A DNA stretch of 10,250 nucleotides, from positions 1 through 10,250 of the forward strand of contig CAYMAX010000050.1 of assembly GCA_964388595.1 (NCBI GenBank). The letters run 5' to 3'. The DNA is from CAYMAX01 sp964388595. Its GTDB lineage: Bacteria; Bacteroidota; Bacteroidia; Bacteroidales; UBA932. The notes under the pieces were generated by a model. That model was not told where the DNA came from. It did not search any database and saw nothing but the letters and a program-made list of their open reading frames with translations. Shown here in pieces: positions 6,096-10,250 of the stretch (position 1 is the first letter of the stretch; each line of letters begins with the position of its first letter). A program made the position numbers and the translations under genes.

Positions 6096-7079
6096 CAACT
6101 CATCGCAAAGTACGCAGGCTGCCACGCTCTCCATTACCACCGGAAGACGCAGGGCGAAGCATACATCGTGTCTCCCTGTTATCGTAAAATCTTCCATTTG
6201 GTCCTCTGCGAAATTGTAGCTCCTCTGTGTTTTGGATATGCTTGAGGGAGGTTTGACAGCTACCCTGAAAACGATGGGATTGCCATTGGAAATGCCTCCG
6301 TTGATACCTCCTGCTCCGTTGGTAGCAGTGCTTCCTTTGCTATCGATGAAACAATCATTGTGCTGCGAACCTTTCATGCGGGAAGCTGCGAAGCCATCAC
6401 CGAATTCAATGCCCCTGATACCGGGGACAGAAAAAGCAAGATGTGCAATTCTTGATTCCAATGAATCGAAAAAAGGGTCTCCCAATCCTATGGGGACGCC
6501 GGTGCAAACACATTCTACCACACCCCCCAATGAATCTCCTTCACTGACTGCCCTATCGAGGGTATCGCAGAAAGTTTTGTTGTCAAATGGGTTATTGCCC
6601 TCCAACGGGACTCCTCCTGCCTCAATAAGACGGGCGGAGATAGAGATGGGAGCGATGATATTTTTGGCGACGACACCTGCTGCCACTAAGGGAAGTGTCA
6701 TCCTTCCTGAAAATATGCCGCCACCGCTTTTGTGGTGCTCCCTGTATTTAATTTGTGCTACGAAATCTGCATGCCCGGGGCGTGGTATGGAGCGGAACTG
6801 TTCGTAATCTTCGGGATGAATATCGCTGTTTTTAAAGAGTATTCTCAGTGGCTCTCCTGTGGTGATGCCGTTGAGGGTGCCATTGGTAATATGGGCAATG
6901 TCATCTTCCTGTCTTTGTGTGGTCCCTTTTGCACCGCTTTTCCTTCTGAGAAGGTCATCTCTGAAAGATGATGAGCCGAGGACAATGCCGAGGGGTACAC
7001 CAGAGATAATCACCCCCACAGCCGGAGAGTGAGATTCTCCCTGAAGAGTGATTTTAAAAACCCGCCCGAAAGAATTCAT
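6072..7079 (-). CDS. aroC: Chorismate synthase
   Basis: Catalyses the last common step of aromatic biosynthesis: 5-enolpyruvylshikimate-3-phosphate to chorismate plus phosphate, using reduced FMN, in the cytosol. At 335 residues it is somewhat shorter than many bacterial forms. Family landmarks are SFGRVFKITLQGESH (3-17, with H17), TGEPLRILFKNSD (74-86), RPGHAD (100-105, with H103), GGGIFSGRMT (119-128), GSQHNDCF (237-244), NGAGGINGGISNGNPI (254-269), KPPSSI (276-281) and GRHDVC (302-307). The segment usually reading GRSSARET is FSGRMT here; the second Arg is kept. I remember this variant from clostridial-type chorismate synthases. The ATG overlaps the stop of the upstream aroDA gene by one base (TAATG), indicating translational coupling in the aroB-aroDA-aroC operon. 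The 3' end overlaps the convergent LruC gene by 24 bp. Confidence 0.95.
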   Translation of the reverse strand: MNSFGRVFKITLQGESHSPAVGVIISGVPLGIVLGSSSFRDDLLRRKSGAKGTTQRQEDDIAHITNGTLNGITTGEPLRILFKNSDIHPEDYEQFRSIPRPGHADFVAQIKYREHHKSGGGIFSGRMTLPLVAAGVVAKNIIAPISISARLIEAGGVPLEGNNPFDNKTFCDTLDRAVSEGDSLGGVVECVCTGVPIGLGDPFFDSLESRIAHLAFSVPGIRGIEFGDGFAASRMKGSQHNDCFIDSKGSTATNGAGGINGGISNGNPIVFRVAVKPPSSISKTQRSYNFAEDQMEDFTITGRHDVCFALRLPVVMESVAACVLCDELLSMDIDS

Positions 7080-9070
7080 TATTTACCCTTTACGTAAAGA
7101 GAATTAAAAAGTGTTTCAAAAGTGGGGAAAGATTTATTGATACAATCCATCCCTTCTATCGTGACTTTATCGTCACAGCCCAAAGAGGCTATCTTCAGAG
7201 CCATCGCTATCCTATGGTCCCCGAAGGATGAATAGGTACCCCCTTTGAGAAGCCTCTTTTCTAATATTCTTCTACTCACAGAACATCCCGTGACCAACAT
7301 CGAATCATCTTCAAGCTCCAATTCCATCCCCATTTTGGTAAATTCCTGGCAGATGGCCAATGTTCTGTCGCTCTCTTTGTTGCGAAGTCTGTTGATACCT
7401 GTAATAGTGCTTGTCCCTTCGCAGAATGAGGCGAGGACCACCAAAATAGGGAACAGGTCGGGGGAGTGCGTTGCTTCGTAATCAAATGAGACGAGATGCC
7501 CCCTCTTGACATGCAATTTATTATTACCAAAAGTCTCAACTATGGCACCGGCATCTTTTACTATCTTTTCGATGTCTCTGTCGGCTTGATGCGAATCGAG
7601 ATAAAGACCATAAAGATTGACATCTCCGAAAATAGCTGCAGCTACGATAAAATTGGAAGCGGAGCTCCAATCTCCCTCCAAAGTCATCTCGACAGGAAGA
7701 TATTTTTGCTTTCCGGGGATAGTGAATATCATATTATTGTCATCGGTGATGAAAGAAATATCAATCCCGAAGAGTTTGATGACATCGAGGGTCATCAAAA
7801 TGTATGGAACGCTTGTGACATTGGTGACTGTAAGTTCGCTGTCTTTTTTGCACAGAGGAAGAGCCATCAACAATCCCGAAATAAGTTGAGAGCCCTTTTT
7901 GCCCGATACGGTGACCTTGCCTCCGTGAAGAGGACCGCTGACTACTGCAGGAAGAGTCTCTTCTGCAGTCAAAATACATTTGGCATTGAATTGTTCGAGG
8001 GTATCCTTGCACCCATACATCACCCTTCCCAACAAATTGCCTTCTCCTGTGATGGTAACACCCTCTCCCAACTGCGCTGCAATAGGGATGCAAAGTCTGG
8101 AAAGAAGCCCGGACTCTCCCACGAAGATGTTGAAAGTGTCTGTCATCATGATGGCTGAAGTGATAGGCGACATCATACTGTCGTGAATCTTTTTATCAAA
8201 TGGGAATCCTTTGCCAGCCACGAACAGAGTGTCGTCCTCCGAATAAACCTTCGAGGCGAATTGTTTGGCAACTCCTACCGCCGAATCGATATCTCTGCAG
8301 TGACTGAAATTATGAAATTCACTCTCTCCACGAGCTAGACCGGCAGCTATGATAGCCCTCTGTGCCACACTCTTGGATGTGGGGATAGTGACATCTCCGG
8401 AGAAGCCGTTACGACAGCGAAGCTGCTCAAATTGGTTGATGGTCAGCATCCCTGGGACCAAAACACTCTTTTCGTTGAGGGCATAATAAACTATCGGGGC
8501 ACCCATCATCTGAGCTTCCAATCTCGAATATCTGGACTGCACACCCATCGAATAGGCTATCAGTGGGACATCTCCATCCAGTCTGCCTGCTCTCTGAAGA
8601 GCATAAAGGCTCAATATAGTTTCAGAATCCTCGATACTGTTGGCAGTGGTGACTATTTTAACGATATCTGCTCCGAGCTCTACAGCTTTGCGGTAGAGAC
8701 TGAGCATCTCTTGAATCGAAGGTGTCTTCTGATAATCGTGATACGATAAAATCCTTTTAGTATGTTTTCTGCGGGTGATAGGGGTTACGGTCTCAAAAAG
8801 AGACTTCGGAGACAAAACATCGATATCTATATACTCTGCCCCTGCGAGGATGGCGTGGGCGTACAGATGCTGTGTGCGACGGCGGCAAGTGGCTATCATC
8901 GGGATATCGGATGACAGAAATAACTCTCTGACCTCATTTTCATTGAGTCCGCAAAGGTCCAGACGCAACTCCGCCATCAAGTCCGGAAAAGTTTTTCTAT
9001 ACTTCTCGCACTTGTGGAGAGCCTTTTGGCACTCATCAAATCCGTATTCGCTGATACTAATGCAGATCAT
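7079..9070 (-). CDS. aroDA: Fused type I 3-dehydroquinate dehydratase / EPSP synthase (AroD-AroA)
   Basis: One 663-residue reading frame joins two shikimate enzymes. Residues 1-215 are a type I 3-dehydroquinate dehydratase: AELRLDL (33-39, E34 and R36), ATCR (60-63), SYHD with H111, DIVKI with the Schiff-base lysine K138, and AYSMGVQSR (172-180). The usual PGQ near the end is PGM (206-208). Residues 220-663 are EPSP synthase, which condenses shikimate-3-phosphate with phosphoenolpyruvate: IPTSKSVAQR (229-238, K233 and R238), GESGLLSR (318-325, in place of GNAGTAMR), GSQLISGLLMALP (393-405), HSPDLFP (535-541, D538), NKESDR (564-569), GDHRIAM (617-623) and NKSFP (645-649, K646). Both halves have near-normal length and almost no linker. 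The start overlaps aroB by 14 nt, and the stop overlaps aroC by one base. The two reactions are not consecutive (AroE and AroK lie between), so simple channelling is not obvious. The symbol is descriptive. Confidence 0.94.
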   Translation of the reverse strand: MICISISEYGFDECQKALHKCEKYRKTFPDLMAELRLDLCGLNENEVRELFLSSDIPMIATCRRRTQHLYAHAILAGAEYIDIDVLSPKSLFETVTPITRRKHTKRILSYHDYQKTPSIQEMLSLYRKAVELGADIVKIVTTANSIEDSETILSLYALQRAGRLDGDVPLIAYSMGVQSRYSRLEAQMMGAPIVYYALNEKSVLVPGMLTINQFEQLRCRNGFSGDVTIPTSKSVAQRAIIAAGLARGESEFHNFSHCRDIDSAVGVAKQFASKVYSEDDTLFVAGKGFPFDKKIHDSMMSPITSAIMMTDTFNIFVGESGLLSRLCIPIAAQLGEGVTITGEGNLLGRVMYGCKDTLEQFNAKCILTAEETLPAVVSGPLHGGKVTVSGKKGSQLISGLLMALPLCKKDSELTVTNVTSVPYILMTLDVIKLFGIDISFITDDNNMIFTIPGKQKYLPVEMTLEGDWSSASNFIVAAAIFGDVNLYGLYLDSHQADRDIEKIVKDAGAIVETFGNNKLHVKRGHLVSFDYEATHSPDLFPILVVLASFCEGTSTITGINRLRNKESDRTLAICQEFTKMGMELELEDDSMLVTGCSVSRRILEKRLLKGGTYSSFGDHRIAMALKIASLGCDDKVTIEGMDCINKSFPTFETLFNSLYVKGK

Positions 9071-10091
9071 TAACTAACAATTCAAGCTCATCAATGGCAA
9101 TAGGTTTGACAAAAACGCTTCCGATTTTCTCAATAAAGACAAAGTTAATAGAATTTCCTTCTCTTTTCTTATCGTTGCGTATCGAAAAGATAAGTTTGGA
9201 GAGGTCGACATGGCTCACCAACGGAAGACCTATGGAAGAGATATCCATCTCAAATTGATGCAAATCAGTTGAGGAGAGATATCCGAGTTTGTTGGATAGT
9301 CGTGCAGCTATCACCATTCCTTCTGTGACTGCTTCTCCATGGACGATATCTATTTTATTGATATAACATTTCTCTATGGCGTGACCGAAAGTATGTCCAA
9401 AATTCAATTTGCGTCTGTCCCCAATATCATTGACATCTCCCCGTACTATAGAGCACTTAATCTCGATGGCTCTTCGGATGAGGTCAGTAAATACTTTTTT
9501 CTCGTCCTGGTCAAATCTCATTCCTGAATATGCTCTCTGCAGGTCCAAAAGAAGTAATAAAGTATGATACGAAGTCTCGTCGGCGATAATAAATGTTTTG
9601 AGCATCTCCGAAAGTCCTGAAGCAAACTGGCGTTTGGGAAGAGTGCCGAGAGAAGTAACGCAGATGTATGTAAATTCTGGTTGTCTGATAACCCCCACGA
9701 TATTTTTATATCCGGCGAAATTGACACCCGTCTTGCCCCCTATGCTTGCATCTATCTGTCCCACAAGGGATGTAGGGCAGAAAGCAAACCTGACCCCGCG
9801 TTTGTAAATCGAAGCAGTAAATCCGGTAATATCTGTGGTGATGCCACCTCCGACACCAAGAATCAAGACCTCTCTGGTGACTTCTCCGAAAAGAAGCTCC
9901 TTAATCACATCCTCCACCACATTTAAAGTCTTATGCTCCTCAGATGTGTCAATGATAATCTTGCGATAAGGAAATTCTGAGCCATATATCTCATCTACTT
10001 TCCTGTCGATTATCACAATGACCTCTTTCTCTTTATCGAGTATTTTATGTAATCCGTCAAAAGAGGTTTCGATAAATATCTTTTTATCCAT
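9057..10091 (-). CDS. aroB: 3-dehydroquinate synthase
   Basis: Converts 3-deoxy-D-arabino-heptulosonate 7-phosphate to 3-dehydroquinate, the second shikimate step, using NAD and a divalent metal in the cytosol. The 344-residue length is normal. NAD-binding glycines are at GVGGGITTDITGF (79-91). The core follows as CPTSLVGQIDASIGGKTGVN (105-124) and YKNIVGVIRQP (128-138). Expected metal ligands are E162 (GLSEMLK), H233 (NFGHTFGH, 230-237) and H251 (VHGEAVTEGM, 250-259). The late RNDKKREG motif (305-312) is also present. It is the first gene of the aroB-aroDA-aroC operon. Its TAG stop lies inside the start of aroDA (14-nt overlap). An exact TAnnTTTG box lies 18 nt before its ATG. The upstream neighbour, tRNA-Leu, is divergent. 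Confidence 0.97.
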   Translation of the reverse strand: MDKKIFIETSFDGLHKILDKEKEVIVIIDRKVDEIYGSEFPYRKIIIDTSEEHKTLNVVEDVIKELLFGEVTREVLILGVGGGITTDITGFTASIYKRGVRFAFCPTSLVGQIDASIGGKTGVNFAGYKNIVGVIRQPEFTYICVTSLGTLPKRQFASGLSEMLKTFIIADETSYHTLLLLLDLQRAYSGMRFDQDEKKVFTDLIRRAIEIKCSIVRGDVNDIGDRRKLNFGHTFGHAIEKCYINKIDIVHGEAVTEGMVIAARLSNKLGYLSSTDLHQFEMDISSIGLPLVSHVDLSKLIFSIRNDKKREGNSINFVFIEKIGSVFVKPIAIDELELLVNDLH

Positions 10092-10109
10092 AATTGAGTC
10101 TTCAGTTCA

Positions 10110-10117
10110 CAAATATA
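10110..10117 (-). promoter_or_regulatory. Putative -7 box of the aroB-aroDA-aroC operon
   Basis: TATATTTG on the minus strand matches TAnnTTTG exactly and ends 18 nt before the aroB ATG. A good -33 element is not evident at 19-21 bp spacing; a TTTG lies further away, at 10147-10144. Confidence 0.5.
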
Positions 10118-10130
10118 AAAATAATTATTA

Positions 10131-10138
10131 TACCTTTG
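10131..10138 (+). promoter_or_regulatory. Putative -7 box of tRNA-Leu
   Basis: TACCTTTG matches TAnnTTTG exactly and ends 24 nt before the mature 5' end of tRNA-Leu, a plausible distance. The -33 candidate (TTCA, 10106-10109, 21-bp spacer) is weak. The box is back to back with the aroB -7 box, in AT-rich DNA. Confidence 0.5.
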
Positions 10139-10162
10139 CCGTCCAAAGTTTACCACTTCGTT

Positions 10163-10247
10163 GCCCGGATGGCGGAATTGGTAGACGCGCTGGTCTCAAA
10201 CACCAGTGGCTGTTAAGGCTGTGCCGGTTCGACCCCGGCTCCGGGTA
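10163..10247 (+). tRNA. tRNA-Leu (anticodon CAA)
   Basis: The acceptor arms GCCCGGA (10163-10169) and TCCGGGT (10240-10246) pair, with a G-U first pair, followed by discriminator A at 10247. The anticodon stem CTGGT/ACCAG encloses the loop CTCAAAC, giving CAA for codon UUG. A variable arm of about 16 nt and the T arm GCCGG-TTCGACC-CCGGC complete a class II leucine tRNA of 85 nt. The following bases are CAA, so the 3' CCA is not encoded. It is divergent from the aro operon. Confidence 0.96.
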
Positions 10248-10250
10248 CAA

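Noticed and set aside
6232..6807. Open frame of 191 codons on the plus strand inside aroC
   Set aside because: It lies wholly antisense to a well-conserved chorismate synthase and has a Pro/Ser-rich, family-less product, typical of a shadow frame.
7496..8158. Open frame of 220 codons on the plus strand inside aroDA
   Set aside because: It is antisense to the EPSP synthase domain, whose motifs are intact throughout, and its translation shows no recognisable domain.
1..10250. New defence or mobile system
   Set aside because: All large genes belong to shikimate biosynthesis, LruC lipoproteins or XdhC. No nuclease, helicase, toxin, transposase, integrase or reverse transcriptase motif was seen on either strand.

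Overview
The window looks like chromosomal DNA of a member of the Bacteroidetes, most likely the order Bacteroidales. The evidence is two lipoproteins with LruC (DUF4842-type) domains, genes without clear Shine-Dalgarno sequences, and several TAnnTTTG boxes, the Bacteroidetes -7 promoter element, at sensible distances from gene starts. Genus cannot be read from the sequence. I see no transposase, phage, plasmid or defence gene; the coding part is housekeeping plus surface-lipoprotein DNA.

Layout: (1) Positions 1-255 hold no gene. They carry a dense array of small palindromes, nearly all with a three-base centre, plus a 42-bp tandem repeat and a 19-bp exact direct repeat whose right copy runs into the 3' end of a tRNA. 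(2) 256-3465, all on the minus strand and read from high to low coordinates: an LruC lipoprotein (1522-3465), an XdhC/CoxI-family protein (704-1486), a small four-helix membrane protein (346-720) and tRNA-Ser(CGA) (256-343). The last three are packed so tightly that they probably share transcripts. (3) 3466-3569 is a divergent promoter region with a C6 and a T7 tract. (4) 3570-6095 (+) encodes a second, larger LruC lipoprotein, convergent with and overlapping aroC by 24 bp. (5) 6072-10091 (minus) is a shikimate operon, aroB, then an aroD-aroA fusion, then aroC, with overlapping ends. (6) 10092-10162 is a divergent promoter region for aroB and for tRNA-Leu(CAA), which ends at 10247.

Function: aroB makes 3-dehydroquinate. 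The fused AroD half dehydrates it to 3-dehydroshikimate. After the AroE and AroK steps, which are not encoded here, the fused AroA half makes EPSP and AroC makes chorismate. The two LruC lipoproteins are probably related envelope or surface proteins with opposite domain order. The XdhC-like protein would normally serve a molybdenum hydroxylase, but no such enzyme is encoded in the window.

The points most worth a second look are the palindrome array beside tRNA-Ser, the AroD-AroA fusion, the mirrored LruC pair and the homopolymer tracts in their shared promoter region. I found no convincing new multi-gene system.
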